Origin: Paenibacillus sp. BIHB 4019
Lineage (GTDB): Bacteria > Bacillota > Bacilli > Paenibacillales > Paenibacillaceae
Assembly (NCBI RefSeq): GCF_002741035.1
Contig: NZ_CP016808.1
Span: 3,830,501 to 3,894,500, forward strand
DNA: 64,000 nucleotides
Reading direction: 5' to 3'
Positions 43,147 through 51,705 of this stretch are shown here, piece by piece. The first letter of the stretch is position 1. Each line of letters begins with the position of its first letter. The notes beneath the pieces are model-generated. The model made no database searches and was not told where the DNA came from. It worked only from the letters and a program-made list of their open reading frames with translations. A program made the translations under genes and the position numbers.

Positions 43147-44112
43147 ATGCTGGAACGCGAATTATCTTTGGAGCTTATACGAGTAACGGAGCTTGCCGCA
43201 CTTGCGGCTTCTCCATGGATGGGACGCGGTGACAAGCATAGCGCAGACGGCGCGGCAACGGAAGCGATGCGCAGCATGTTCGACACCGTATCGATCCGTG
43301 GAACCGTTGTAATCGGCGAAGGTGAAATGGATGAGGCACCGATGCTGTATATCGGAGAGCAGGTCGGCAGCATGAACGGTCCTGAGGTTGACGTGGCAGT
43401 AGACCCGCTGGAGGGAACTGAAATCGTTGCCAAAGGATTGAATAACGCGATGGCTGTCCTTGCTGTAGCGCCGAAGGGCCAGTTGCTGCATGCGCCTGAC
43501 ATGTATATGGAGAAGCTAGCAGTTGGTCCTGCACTTGCCGGGAAGCTGTCGCTGCGCGATCCCATAGTGACAACGCTTGAAAAAGCGGCCCTCGCCCTTG
43601 ATAAGCCAGTATCTGACCTCACCGTCATGATTCTCGACAGAGAGCGTCATGCAGATACCATTCAAGAGCTGCGCAAAGCAGGCGTGCGAATCAAGTTTCT
43701 GTCAGATGGAGACGTAGCAGGCGCGATGGCACCGTCCTTTCCTGAAGCGGGTATTGATTTGTATGTAGGCTCTGGCGGCGCGCCTGAAGGTGTGCTGGCA
43801 GCTGCCGCACTCAAATGTCTGGGCGGAGAAATTCAAGGCCGTCTCATGCCGGAAAATGAAGAGCAGTATGAGCGCTGCATTTCTATGGGGCTGTCTGATC
43901 CTCGCAAAATTTTGTATATCAACGATATGGTCGGCACGGATGATGTGATTTTCGCTGCTACTGGCGTTACGCCAGGCGAATTTATGGGCGGAGTTCGTTA
44001 TTTGCCCGATCAGCGGGCGGAAACACATTCCATCGTCATGCGAGCCAAAACACGTACAATCCGTTACGTGAAGTCGCTTCATTACTTACCGAACAAACCA
44101 CTTTTGCGATAG
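43147..44112 (+). CDS. glpX: Class II fructose-1,6-bisphosphatase
   Basis: 321 residues of the GlpX family, a metal-dependent gluconeogenic phosphatase. Signatures include VIGEGEMDEAPMLYIGE and DVAVDPLEGTEIVAKG with the metal-binding Glu and Asp residues, plus SGGAPEGVLAAAAL. The ATG at 43147 follows AGGAGAGGGAG; the upstream frame from 43117 is not family-like. It lies after ccpN-yqfL, a fitting place for a gluconeogenic gene, though it is separated from them by a hairpin repeat. Confidence 0.95.
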   Translation: MLERELSLELIRVTELAALAASPWMGRGDKHSADGAATEAMRSMFDTVSIRGTVVIGEGEMDEAPMLYIGEQVGSMNGPEVDVAVDPLEGTEIVAKGLNNAMAVLAVAPKGQLLHAPDMYMEKLAVGPALAGKLSLRDPIVTTLEKAALALDKPVSDLTVMILDRERHADTIQELRKAGVRIKFLSDGDVAGAMAPSFPEAGIDLYVGSGGAPEGVLAAAALKCLGGEIQGRLMPENEEQYERCISMGLSDPRKILYINDMVGTDDVIFAATGVTPGEFMGGVRYLPDQRAETHSIVMRAKTRTIRYVKSLHYLPNKPLLR

Positions 44113-44121
44113 GGTGCTTTT

Positions 44122-44721
44122 ATGGAAATGGAATTTTTCACTAAGAACGATAGGTTTGCCTTTGATGTTCGCAGAAGCATTTTGCTTAGTGCTTATATGG
44201 AGCAGTGGGGCATGCCCGAATATCGGGTAATGATGTCCAAGATGGAGAGCGGCGTCTATATTGAAATGTACCTTTTTCCTGATAGGGGAGGGGTTTCAAG
44301 ATTTGTGACAATAGGCTTGTCCAATACGGTTTACAAGTCCGGGCAGCCCGCAGCCTGTGAATGGATGATGGCACTTCCATCGGATTTGGGCGGAGAGAAG
44401 GCCGAACGGATTTTTAATTATTTTGCCGATTTAATCGCTCATCATATCGAAAGCGCCACCGACTTGTCCGTACCTCTCGTTATGGGCTCAAGTGCTCTAG
44501 CGCCGGAGAACTGGCATGCGAAAGCATTGTTGCTTGATGAGCTGCGCGGTGAAAGCGATAGCTTGGAGGAGCTGCAGGTCGGCAGCGAAGTTTTTCCACT
44601 CTTATGGGCCGTCCCGATTACCGAAAAAGAAGCAGCGATCATTTTGGAAAAAGGAATTGAGGATTTCGACGAAATCTTTGAAAAGTCAGATTATTCTATA
44701 ATTGATCCTTGCCGTCCGTAA
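44122..44721 (+). CDS. Suppressor-of-fused (SUFU) domain protein
   Basis: 199 residues. The C-terminal part (LLWAVPITEKEAAIILEKGIEDFDEIFEKS) and the middle (RFVTIGLSN, ERIFNYFADLIAHHI) resemble bacterial SUFU-domain proteins, often linked to immunity or toxin neutralisation systems. No toxin gene lies nearby. It starts 10 bases after glpX and precedes ndk. The role is unknown. Confidence 0.65.
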   Translation: MEMEFFTKNDRFAFDVRRSILLSAYMEQWGMPEYRVMMSKMESGVYIEMYLFPDRGGVSRFVTIGLSNTVYKSGQPAACEWMMALPSDLGGEKAERIFNYFADLIAHHIESATDLSVPLVMGSSALAPENWHAKALLLDELRGESDSLEELQVGSEVFPLLWAVPITEKEAAIILEKGIEDFDEIFEKSDYSIIDPCRP

Positions 44722-44791
44722 TCTAGCATTAGATCAGACAGGAAATGAAATGGATAATAACAGTTTAGAATAGAAGAGAGGAAGTTAGCGT

Positions 44792-45193
44792 ATGAGTCGT
44801 ACTTTTGTAATGGTGAAACCAGATGGGGTTAAACGCGGCCTAATTGGCCATATCGTAGCAAAGTTTGAGGGAAAAGGGTTTGAGATTGTGCAGGCCAAGC
44901 TGATGAATGTAGATGTTGCCCTTGCCAAGCAGCATTATGTGGAGCACGTCGAAAAGCCATTTTTCGGCGAATTGGTAGATTTCATTACTTCCGGCAAAGT
45001 GTTTGCGATGATTTTGGAAGGACCGGATGCGGTGCAAAATGCAAGAAACATCATTGGCAAAACCAATCCGAAGGAAGCCCAGCCCGGAACGATTCGCGGC
45101 GATTACGCGTTAACCGTAGAAAGCAACATCATACATGGCTCTGACTCAGATGAAAGCGCTGCTCGCGAAATCAGGTTATTTTTTCAACAATAG
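44792..45193 (+). CDS. ndk: Nucleoside diphosphate kinase
   Basis: 133 residues. It balances nucleoside triphosphates by transferring the gamma phosphate through a phosphohistidine. [13 protein letters not shown] opens the fold, and the active-site His lies in NIIHGSDS. It is about 15 residues shorter than most bacterial Ndk proteins because it lacks the C-terminal extension after EIRLFF. GAGGAAGTTAGCGT precedes the ATG. Confidence 0.95.
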   Translation: MSRTFVMVKPDGVKRGLIGHIVAKFEGKGFEIVQAKLMNVDVALAKQHYVEHVEKPFFGELVDFITSGKVFAMILEGPDAVQNARNIIGKTNPKEAQPGTIRGDYALTVESNIIHGSDSDESAAREIRLFFQQ

Positions 45194-45218
45194 AGATCGG
45201 CAATAAGGAGGGTGAAGC

Positions 45219-45866
45219 ATGAAGTTTTTTCTTGATACAGCAAATGTAGAAGAAATTAAACGGATTACGAAGCTGGGCTTGGTGGATGGCGTCACGACGA
45301 ATCCTTCGCTTATTGCCAAAGAAGGCCGCGATCATCAGGAAGTTATTCAGGAAATTGCCAGCCTCGTAAGCGGACCGGTCAGCGCCGAAGTGATTGGCAC
45401 GAAAGCGGATGAAATGCTGGAGGAAGCTTTTCAAATTGCCGAATGGGCGCCTAACGTTGTAATTAAGCTGCCCATGACGGAGGATGGCTTGTATGCCACG
45501 AATGCGCTGGCGGCCAAAGGCATCAAGACGAATGTGACGCTCATTTTCTCGGCGGCTCAAGGCTTGATGGCGGCCAAAGCAGGCGCTACCTACATTAGCC
45601 CGTTCGTCGGCCGCTTGGACGATATCGGCGTGGATGGCCTGAACCTGATTTCGGATCTAAACACGATTATTAAAAATTACAGCTTGCCTGCAGAAATCAT
45701 CGTAGCGAGCATTCGCAACATTGGGCATTTGGAGCGCGCCGCTGCGCTTGGCGCTCATATTGCGACGATTCCAGGCTCGCTGCTGCCTTCGCTGTGGAAG
45801 CATCCGCTGACGGATATCGGCATTGAGAAGTTTCTCGCCGACTATCGAAGCTCGCAAGCGAAATAA
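45219..45866 (+). CDS. tal: Transaldolase, TalC/fructose-6-phosphate aldolase type
   Basis: 215 residues, the short transaldolase class. The N-terminus [16 protein letters not shown] and [12 protein letters not shown], the Schiff-base Lys in [12 protein letters not shown], and [31 protein letters not shown] are all present. It moves dihydroxyacetone units in the pentose phosphate pathway. It follows ndk by 25 bases and ends at a strong terminator. Confidence 0.95.
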   Translation: MKFFLDTANVEEIKRITKLGLVDGVTTNPSLIAKEGRDHQEVIQEIASLVSGPVSAEVIGTKADEMLEEAFQIAEWAPNVVIKLPMTEDGLYATNALAAKGIKTNVTLIFSAAQGLMAAKAGATYISPFVGRLDDIGVDGLNLISDLNTIIKNYSLPAEIIVASIRNIGHLERAAALGAHIATIPGSLLPSLWKHPLTDIGIEKFLADYRSSQAK

Positions 45867-45892
45867 GCTGCTCGCTGTCCTAGTATTAGCGC

Positions 45893-45934
45893 AAGCCGCC
45901 GGTCATGGTTCATGGCCTGGCGGCTTTTCTTTTG
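45893..45934 (+). terminator. Terminator after the transaldolase gene
   Basis: AAGCCGCC, inner GGTCATG/CATGGCC, GGCGGCTT and TTCTTTT. Confidence 0.88.
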
Positions 45935-46037
45935 CCGCTAACCCGCTCCCTAATGTATGATAGAAGCAGATGGACGAACCTACGCTTGAAAGCCTAAGCG
46001 AATAGGGAAAAAGGAGAAAACAAGGAGGCAATTGGAG

Positions 46038-47234
46038 ATGGAGATCAGAGCACTGGAAGCTAAACATTTTGAGGAAAGATTGAAGCTGTCCGAGTATGCC
46101 TTTCAATTTAAGCTTTCACCAAGCCAGCGGGAGCAGGACGAGCAAAAATTCCGCCCGGAGCAGGAGCTTGGCGCATTTGATGAGCAAGGGCAGCTGCTTT
46201 CGGCGCTTACTTTGCTGCCGCTCGAAATATGGGTGCAAGGCAAGCCGTTCGCTATGGGCGGGCTCGCGGGAGTGGCGACATGGCCAGAGGCGAGAAGGCT
46301 TGGCTGTGTAAGCGATTTGCTGAAGCGCTCGCTTGAGTTAATGAAGGGCGCGGGGCAGACGGTAAGCATGCTGCATCCGTTTGCGTTTGCCTTCTATCGG
46401 AAATTCGGCTGGGAGATGACGGTGGAACGCAAGGCGTATACGATTGCAGCGGGCCAGCTTCCTCTGCGTAAAGCGACAAGCGGACGAATGCAGCGGCTGG
46501 CAGAGGTGGATAGTGCGCTGCTGGATCAGGTGTACGCCAAGTTTGTATCGCGGTATACAGGGACGCTTGTTAGAACATCCGAGTGGTGGGCTCAACGGAT
46601 ACTCAACAAGCCGGGCCATACAGCCGTATATTATAATGCGGACGATGAGGTGGCAGGATATGTGAGCTATCAAATCGAAAACCGTAAAATGACGATTCAC
46701 GAGCTGGCTGTACCAACAGAGGAAGCTCGCACTGCGATATGGACCTTCATTAGCAATCATGACTCCATGCTGGATGAAGTTACTGTGACGGTGGCGAGCG
46801 ATGATCCACTGCCATTTCTGCTGCCGGACCCGAGAATCAAGCAGGAGCTGCAGTCTTATTTTATGACGCGGATTGTGGATGCGGAAGCTTTCGTGAGCGA
46901 GTATCCCTTCGCTTCCGGCGAGCAGGAAGAAGCATTGGAGCTTGACCTTACAGATGCGCACGCCGAATGGAACAACGGACAATTCCGGTTAACATTTGAT
47001 GCAGCCGGGTCGGCACGTTTGACGAGAACTGGCGAAGAACAGCCGGGCAGCAAGCAAGCGCAGGCTGTTCCGCAGCTAGCCTTAGATATCCAGACCCTGT
47101 CAGCGCTGCTGCTTGGTGGCCGTAAAGCCTCCTGGCTTGCAGAAGCGGGACGGATAACGGGCGATACGGAAGCTGCTGCGCTGCTCGAACGCCGGATACC
47201 ACAGCACAAGACGTTTTTGATGGACTTTTTTTAA
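46038..47234 (+). CDS. Eis-like GNAT N-acetyltransferase
   Basis: 398 residues, the size and layout of Eis-type enzymes: an N-terminal GNAT fold (VATWPEARRLGCVSDLLKRSLELM), a second GNAT-like part and a C-terminal SCP2-like domain. SMLHPFAFAFYRKFGWEM is a family signature. Eis proteins acetylate amines such as aminoglycosides or polyamines; this substrate is unknown. The ATG at 46038 is 9 bases after AGGAGG, while TTG at 46032 is too close. Confidence 0.88.
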   Translation: MEIRALEAKHFEERLKLSEYAFQFKLSPSQREQDEQKFRPEQELGAFDEQGQLLSALTLLPLEIWVQGKPFAMGGLAGVATWPEARRLGCVSDLLKRSLELMKGAGQTVSMLHPFAFAFYRKFGWEMTVERKAYTIAAGQLPLRKATSGRMQRLAEVDSALLDQVYAKFVSRYTGTLVRTSEWWAQRILNKPGHTAVYYNADDEVAGYVSYQIENRKMTIHELAVPTEEARTAIWTFISNHDSMLDEVTVTVASDDPLPFLLPDPRIKQELQSYFMTRIVDAEAFVSEYPFASGEQEEALELDLTDAHAEWNNGQFRLTFDAAGSARLTRTGEEQPGSKQAQAVPQLALDIQTLSALLLGGRKASWLAEAGRITGDTEAAALLERRIPQHKTFLMDFF

Positions 47235-47275
47235 GAGGAGTACCGCAGCATTTACCATAGTTAGTTAGGACGGCA

Positions 47276-47317
47276 AACAGGGCATGGGACGATATTCGTT
47301 CCCATGCCCTGTTTTTT
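47276..47317 (+). terminator. Terminator after the acetyltransferase gene
   Basis: AACAGGGCATGGG, loop, CCCATGCCCTGTT and TTTT. The following stretch to 47916 carries no gene and holds the regulatory sites listed separately. Confidence 0.9.
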
Positions 47318-47475
47318 GACGTGGATAATTATAAGCCTTCATTAATAAATAGGAGACGTGGCGATCAGATTAGGGATCAATATACAGGTGTGGTTAACGC
47401 TGCTTCAACACGATTATTCCCATCTACCACTTTTGGCCAAAGCCATTAGTCTCAGGACCTTCTATCTACTTTTAT

Positions 47476-47490
47476 ATACATATTGTATCG
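47476..47490 (+). promoter_or_regulatory. Palindromic operator motif, copy 1
   Basis: ATACATATTGTATCG. It shares ATACRTAWTGTATC with the copies at 47717 and 47751, about 230 bases upstream of the exopolysaccharide promoter. Confidence 0.5.
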
Positions 47491-47631
47491 AATTTTGTCT
47501 GCAAATCTACCTCGTTATATTTTAAGCTTTTCCTCATCTTCCCTTCAGGAATAAATGTATAAATTCCGCATATAAGTTAGTTTAATTTATGAAAAAGGCC
47601 CATTTTCCCTAGAGAATACGGAGTTTTTTAG

Positions 47632-47645
47632 TGAAAACGCTCTCT
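47632..47645 (+). promoter_or_regulatory. cre-like site upstream of the exopolysaccharide operon
   Basis: TGAAAACGCTCTCT fits the cre consensus TGWAANCGNTNWCA except for the last base. It lies 64 bases before the predicted -35 box. Confidence 0.4.
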
Positions 47646-47708
47646 TTGTTCGGATTGCGCTTTCAGTTACGTTTTGACGCAATTTTATGAAAATATGTGA
47701 AAAAGCTA

Positions 47709-47737
47709 TTGACATGATACGTATTGTATCGTAAAGT
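47709..47737 (+). promoter_or_regulatory. Promoter of the exopolysaccharide operon
   Basis: TTGACA, 17-base spacer, TAAAGT. The spacer is filled by the palindrome GATAC GTATT GTATC, so a bound repressor would cover the promoter. Confidence 0.65.
47717..47732 (+). promoter_or_regulatory. Palindromic operator motif, copy 2
   Basis: ATACGTATTGTATCGT between the -35 and -10 boxes. Confidence 0.6.
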
Positions 47738-47750
47738 TAGGGTTGTAAAA

Positions 47751-47766
47751 ATACATAATGTATCAT
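47751..47766 (+). promoter_or_regulatory. Palindromic operator motif, copy 3
   Basis: ATACATAATGTATCAT, 34 bases after copy 2; ATACAT A ATGTAT is a perfect palindrome. It lies just after the expected transcription start. Confidence 0.6.
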
Positions 47767-47916
47767 GCATCGGACGTTAGACGTTGTAGAAATATAGAGA
47801 AAGGGTGGATGAGTGACGTCAGTATGTCAGCTAATGAGATGGCTCGACTCTAAGAGACAAGTTTCAGCTTTTTCGAAATAGACAAAGAAATTCGGATAGC
47901 CTGTGGAGGGATAAAA

Positions 47917-48669
47917 GTGGAGTTGAAACAATATATGAAAATCATCCGAAAAAAAATAGGGCTGGTTGCGGTCATTGTTCTTATCGCCTGTGCAGCAGCA
48001 GCGGTAAAAAGCTTCTTTTTTACGACCCCTATCTATCAAGCCCATGCCAGGCTGCTCGTCAATCAAACCGCCCTGCCTGACGGCCAATTCTCCCCAAGTG
48101 TAGGAACGCTGCAAACGAATATTATGATGATCAACTCGTACAAGGTCATCATAAAATCAGAGACGATACTCAGTCAGGTAACGCAGCGCTATCCCGAGCT
48201 GAACATTACACCTGCACAGCTGGCTGGGCGAATATCCGTCTCCTCGGCTGAAAATTCGCAGGTCATGGATTTGCTGATTCGCGATCAATCGTATGTACGG
48301 GCCGCGCAAATGGTCAATGCGGTATCCACTGTGTTCAAGGAACAAATTCCCCTCATTATGAAGGTCGACAACGTTACAGTTCTGGATAAGGCGAATGAAG
48401 CGGCCGCTGCGTATCCCATTAACAACAATCCCATTTTCGTCATTCTGGTTAGCTTTGTAGCAGCGCTTATGCTGGCGATTGGACTTGTGTTTCTGATTGA
48501 GTATTTGGATGACACGTTTAAGATGGAGTCCGAGGTTGAAGCGGTGCTGGGTATTCCGGTCATTGCCTCTGTACCGAAGATGACGAAGGAAGATGTCCGT
48601 CCTTCCCGCAAACGTGTATTGAATAACCAAGGGGTAGGTGAAGGGCAGCATGCGACGATTAACCAGTGA
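47917..48669 (+). CDS. Wzz/CpsC-type chain-length regulator and kinase modulator
   Basis: 250 residues. An N-terminal membrane helix (IGLVAVIVLIACAAAAVKSFFF) and a C-terminal one (IFVILVSFVAALMLAIGLVFLIEYL) enclose an extracellular Wzz domain, with a short cytoplasmic tail. Such proteins (EpsA/YwqC/CapA-like) set polymer length and activate the tyrosine kinase encoded next. GTG at 47917 follows GGAGGGATAAAA. Its end overlaps the kinase gene's start. First gene of the exopolysaccharide operon. Confidence 0.9.
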   Translation: MELKQYMKIIRKKIGLVAVIVLIACAAAAVKSFFFTTPIYQAHARLLVNQTALPDGQFSPSVGTLQTNIMMINSYKVIIKSETILSQVTQRYPELNITPAQLAGRISVSSAENSQVMDLLIRDQSYVRAAQMVNAVSTVFKEQIPLIMKVDNVTVLDKANEAAAAYPINNNPIFVILVSFVAALMLAIGLVFLIEYLDDTFKMESEVEAVLGIPVIASVPKMTKEDVRPSRKRVLNNQGVGEGQHATINQ

Positions 48670-49342
48670 GACGAATTTAGTAGCGTTAACGAATCCCAAT
48701 TCTCCCATTTCGGAAGTTTACCGAACGCTTCGCACCAACATCCAATATGCCGAAATCGACACGCCCAAGCAAATTTTAATGATTGCCTCCTCTCAGCCGG
48801 ATGAAGGAAAGACGACGACGATTACCAATCTGGCGGTCACGATTGCCCAAGAGGAACGCAAGGTGCTGTTGGTTGATGCCGATATGCGCAAGCCGTCCCT
48901 GCATCAGGTGTTCGACAAGCCGAATCGCATCGGCCTCAGCAGTGCCATTTCCAATCAATTTTCGTGGCAGGAGGCGGTCATGGATACGATGGTCGAGCAT
49001 TTATCGGTCATTACATCCGGCCCGATTCCTCCGAATCCTTCCGAGATGCTTGGCTCAAATAGGATGAAAGCACTCGTGCAGGAGTGGAAAGAGCATTATG
49101 ACGTGATTTTATTCGATACTCCGCCGGTGCTCGCTGTAACCGATGCCCTTATCGTAAGCGCGTTTTGCGATGGCGTCGTGCTGGTTGTGCTGGCAGGCAA
49201 GGTGAAGAAGGAAATGGTCAAAAAGATGAAGGCGAATCTTGATCGCGTTCAGGCGCAAATTGTCGGAGTCGTCATGAATAAAATCAATCCGAAGGACAGC
49301 GAGGATATTCAGCTGCAATATTATGAAACAGCAAAATCTTAA
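48650..49342 (+). CDS. CpsD/CapB-type protein tyrosine kinase
   Basis: 230 residues. A BY-kinase: Walker A SSQPDEGKTTTITNLA, Walker A' LLVDADMRKPSLHQ and Walker B VILFDTPPVLAVTDA. The C-terminal tyrosine cluster is short (QYYETAKS). With the preceding modulator it controls exopolysaccharide assembly. The start is the ATG at 48650 or the GTG at 48638; both are in frame, with GGTGAAGGG before 48650. It overlaps the modulator gene by 20 bases. The EAR-like RNA follows. Confidence 0.92.
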   Translation: MRRLTSETNLVALTNPNSPISEVYRTLRTNIQYAEIDTPKQILMIASSQPDEGKTTTITNLAVTIAQEERKVLLVDADMRKPSLHQVFDKPNRIGLSSAISNQFSWQEAVMDTMVEHLSVITSGPIPPNPSEMLGSNRMKALVQEWKEHYDVILFDTPPVLAVTDALIVSAFCDGVVLVVLAGKVKKEMVKKMKANLDRVQAQIVGVVMNKINPKDSEDIQLQYYETAKS

Positions 49343-49383
49343 GCTGCAAGCCATAGCTTGTTTTTCAAAAAGGTAAACGAATG

Positions 49384-49511
49384 AGGGAGCCCCCGGCTCA
49401 GGTCATGCCTATAACACCTTTATCAGGGTAGGTACTCGGTCACGCTGTGGGTCAAGCGACCTTAGACATGATTGTCGAGGGTGTGATGTGAGGAAGGGTT
49501 AAATGCCCTGT
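49384..49511 (+). ncRNA. Candidate EAR/epsC antitermination RNA
   Basis: A structured region after the tyrosine kinase gene, the position of the EAR element (between epsB and epsC) in Bacillus. Pairs seen: GAGCC-ccc-GGCTC (49387-49399), CCTA/TAGG (49408/49429), ACACC/GGTGT (49414/49480), GGTC-aagc-GACC (49450-49461) and GACatgattGTC (49465-49476). It ends near AGGGttaaatgCCCT. EAR RNA lets polymerase read through terminators in long capsule operons. Identity rests on position and foldability, not on an alignment. Confidence 0.55.
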
Positions 49512-49520
49512 TAAAAATAA

Positions 49521-49737
49521 TAGTTATTGCCTTTTGTTATATAGCAGTCAGGTGAAACGGGAGCATCACTGCGTAAAAGGTTTGGCTTACGATCGCTATT
49601 GCTCTTGAATGTTCTTGAAATTACTGCTTCAGCGGTAGAAATTCAAGAGCAAAAGCGAACGCTGTAGCTTCTCCAGCTCAAACCTTTTACTCCGCTTGCC
49701 CTCTTCACCTGCCTTCTAAAATAAGAGGCAATAACTA
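49521..49737 (-). repeat. Long hairpin repeat element, copy B
   Basis: The longest copy, in inverted orientation. TAGTTATTGCC pairs with GGCAATAACTA, TAAAAGGTTTG with CAAACCTTTTA, and the inner stem GCTCTTGAA with TTCAAGAGC, capped by TACTGC-ttca-GCGGTA. The right side carries GCTTCTCCAGC, the reverse of the shared GCTGGAGAAGC. Lies between the EAR-like RNA and galU. Confidence 0.75.
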
Positions 49738-49801
49738 GCATTTTTAACTTCTAAGAATGGCATTCATAGATAAAGAATAAATAGGGATAGGGTGATGGAA
49801 G

Positions 49802-50689
49802 ATGAAGAAGGTCAAAAAAGCAATCATACCTGCAGCAGGGCTCGGAACACGTTTCCTGCCAGCAACGAAAGCTATGCCGAAGGAAATGCTGCCAATTGTG
49901 GATAAGCCAACGATCCAGTACATCGTCGAAGAGGCGGTGGCGTCAGGCATTGAAGACATCATTATTGTAACGGGCAAGGGCAAGCGGGCGATTGAAGACC
50001 ATTTTGACCATGCGTTCGAACTGGAGAACAACTTGTTCAGCAAAGGCAAGTTCGACCTATTGGATGAAGTCAGGCGCTCCTCCAATGTTGACATTCATTA
50101 TATCCGGCAGAAGGAAGCAAAGGGGCTTGGCCACGCCGTATGGTGTGCACGCAATTTTATCGGCAATGAGCCGTTTGCGGTGCTGCTCGGAGATGACATC
50201 GTCCAAGCGGAAGTGCCTTGCGTGAAGCAGCTCATCGAGCAATATGAAAAAACGCAAAAATCAGTAATTGGCGTCCAGACGGTGGCCGATGATCAGACGG
50301 ATCGTTACGGCATCGTAGACATTTTAGAAAAATTTGACCGCCTCTATGAGGTGAACCATTTTGTGGAAAAGCCGGCGAGAGGCCAGGCGCCATCGAACTT
50401 GGCTATTATGGGGCGATACATATTAACCCCTGAAATATTTGGCTTTCTGGAAAAGCAGGAAGAGGGCGTCAGCGGCGAGATCCAGCTTACAGACGCGATT
50501 CAGAAGCTCAATGAGCATCAGGGCGTTTATGCTTATGATTTCGAAGGCATTCGGTACGATGTCGGCGAAAAGCTCGGTTTTATTAAAACGACACTTGATT
50601 TCGCCTTGCAAAATCAAGAGCTTCGCGGCCAGCTGCTATCCGTTCTGGAGGACATTTTGGTCAGAGAGCAGCTGATTAAAGCAAACTAG
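49802..50689 (+). CDS. galU: UTP-glucose-1-phosphate uridylyltransferase
   Basis: 295 residues. It makes UDP-glucose for polysaccharide and teichoic acid synthesis. The nucleotide-binding N-terminus [29 protein letters not shown] is intact, with [28 protein letters not shown] and FVEKP. It sits in the exopolysaccharide operon between two hairpin repeats. Confidence 0.96.
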   Translation: MKKVKKAIIPAAGLGTRFLPATKAMPKEMLPIVDKPTIQYIVEEAVASGIEDIIIVTGKGKRAIEDHFDHAFELENNLFSKGKFDLLDEVRRSSNVDIHYIRQKEAKGLGHAVWCARNFIGNEPFAVLLGDDIVQAEVPCVKQLIEQYEKTQKSVIGVQTVADDQTDRYGIVDILEKFDRLYEVNHFVEKPARGQAPSNLAIMGRYILTPEIFGFLEKQEEGVSGEIQLTDAIQKLNEHQGVYAYDFEGIRYDVGEKLGFIKTTLDFALQNQELRGQLLSVLEDILVREQLIKAN

Positions 50690-50757
50690 CGCCGCACGCT
50701 TGCTATTTTTCCAAGTATTGAAATCGTTATTCTACTATTTAATCGAGGTGATTGCGA

Positions 50758-51447
50758 ATGCCCCCATCCCCGCAGCGCAATGATGCCAGGGCCGTATTGG
50801 AAGGCGGTTTTAATGCAAGCTATGAAAAAAGAAAGTCGCTACGCCTCTATTTAATGGCAAAGCGGGCAGTGGATATTATCGGGGCAGCTACAGGCATTAT
50901 GATATTATCGCCGATTCTGATTCTCGTGGCTGTTCTCATCAAGCTGGAGGACCCGCGCGGCAAAATCTTCTTTTACCAGACGAGGGTTGGACGTAATGAA
51001 CGCACGTTTAAGATGTATAAATTCCGCTCCATGGTGTCCAATGCCGAAGAGATGCTGGAGGACTTGCTTAGCCAAAATGAAGTAGAAGGCGCGATGTTCA
51101 AAATGAAGGAAGACCCGCGCATTACGAAGATTGGCCGTTTTATACGAAAAACGAGCATTGATGAGCTGCCGCAGTTTTGGAACGTGCTGCGCGGAGATAT
51201 GTCGCTTGTCGGTCCTCGTCCGCCGCTGCCGCGGGAAGTCGAAAGCTACAGCAGCTATGACAAGCTGCGGCTGCGCGTTACGCCTGGCTGTACCGGTTTA
51301 TGGCAGGTGAGCGGCCGAAATGAACTGAATTTTCATGAAATGGTGGAGCTTGACCTCCAATATATTAAGCAAAGAAGCATTATTTTTGATATTAAAATTA
51401 TTTTGCTGACTGTTAAGGTGATGTTCGGCTCAAAGGATGCATATTAG
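50758..51447 (+). CDS. Priming sugar transferase (undecaprenyl-phosphate sugar-1-phosphate transferase)
   Basis: 229 residues. One membrane segment (AVDIIGAATGIMILSPILILVAVLI) and the bacterial sugar transferase domain: KMYKFRSM, DELPQFWNVLRGDMSLVGPRP, and CTGLWQVSGRNEL. It places the first sugar phosphate on the lipid carrier. The ATG at 50758 follows GAGGTGA. It is shorter than WbaP-type enzymes because it has no N-terminal multi-helix domain. Confidence 0.93.
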   Translation: MPPSPQRNDARAVLEGGFNASYEKRKSLRLYLMAKRAVDIIGAATGIMILSPILILVAVLIKLEDPRGKIFFYQTRVGRNERTFKMYKFRSMVSNAEEMLEDLLSQNEVEGAMFKMKEDPRITKIGRFIRKTSIDELPQFWNVLRGDMSLVGPRPPLPREVESYSSYDKLRLRVTPGCTGLWQVSGRNELNFHEMVELDLQYIKQRSIIFDIKIILLTVKVMFGSKDAY

Positions 51448-51482
51448 GGGCGGGGCTATTAAACCCATATTGTGAAAAGGCT

Positions 51483-51645
51483 GCATGAAAAAGAAGCTTC
51501 GCTGCATGAAAAGCCTGGCTTCCGATCGCCATTGACCCTCAATTTCTTCAATTAAAACCGCATCTGCGGTGGAAATTTCGGGTCAAAAACGAACGCTAAC
51601 GCTTCTCCAGTCCAGGCTTTTCATTCCGCTTCGTCTTTTTCAACC
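51483..51645 (-). repeat. Long hairpin repeat element, copy C
   Basis: Inverted orientation. GCATGAAAAAG pairs with CTTTTTCAACC, ATGAAAAGCCTGG with CCAGGCTTTTCAT, and GACCC with GGGTC; the inner hairpin is ACCGCA-tc-TGCGGT. The right side carries ACGAACGCTAACGCTTCTCC. Fills the gap between the sugar transferase and fcl genes. Confidence 0.8.
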
Positions 51646-51705
51646 TCCATTTCAAGAATACAAGGTCTAAAAGCACAGCCCGCTAAAAGGGAGAGGAATA
51701 AAGGG

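Noticed and set aside
49384..49511. c-di-GMP riboswitch
   Set aside because: The conserved tetraloop-receptor and GGGACGCAAAG-like core are not present.
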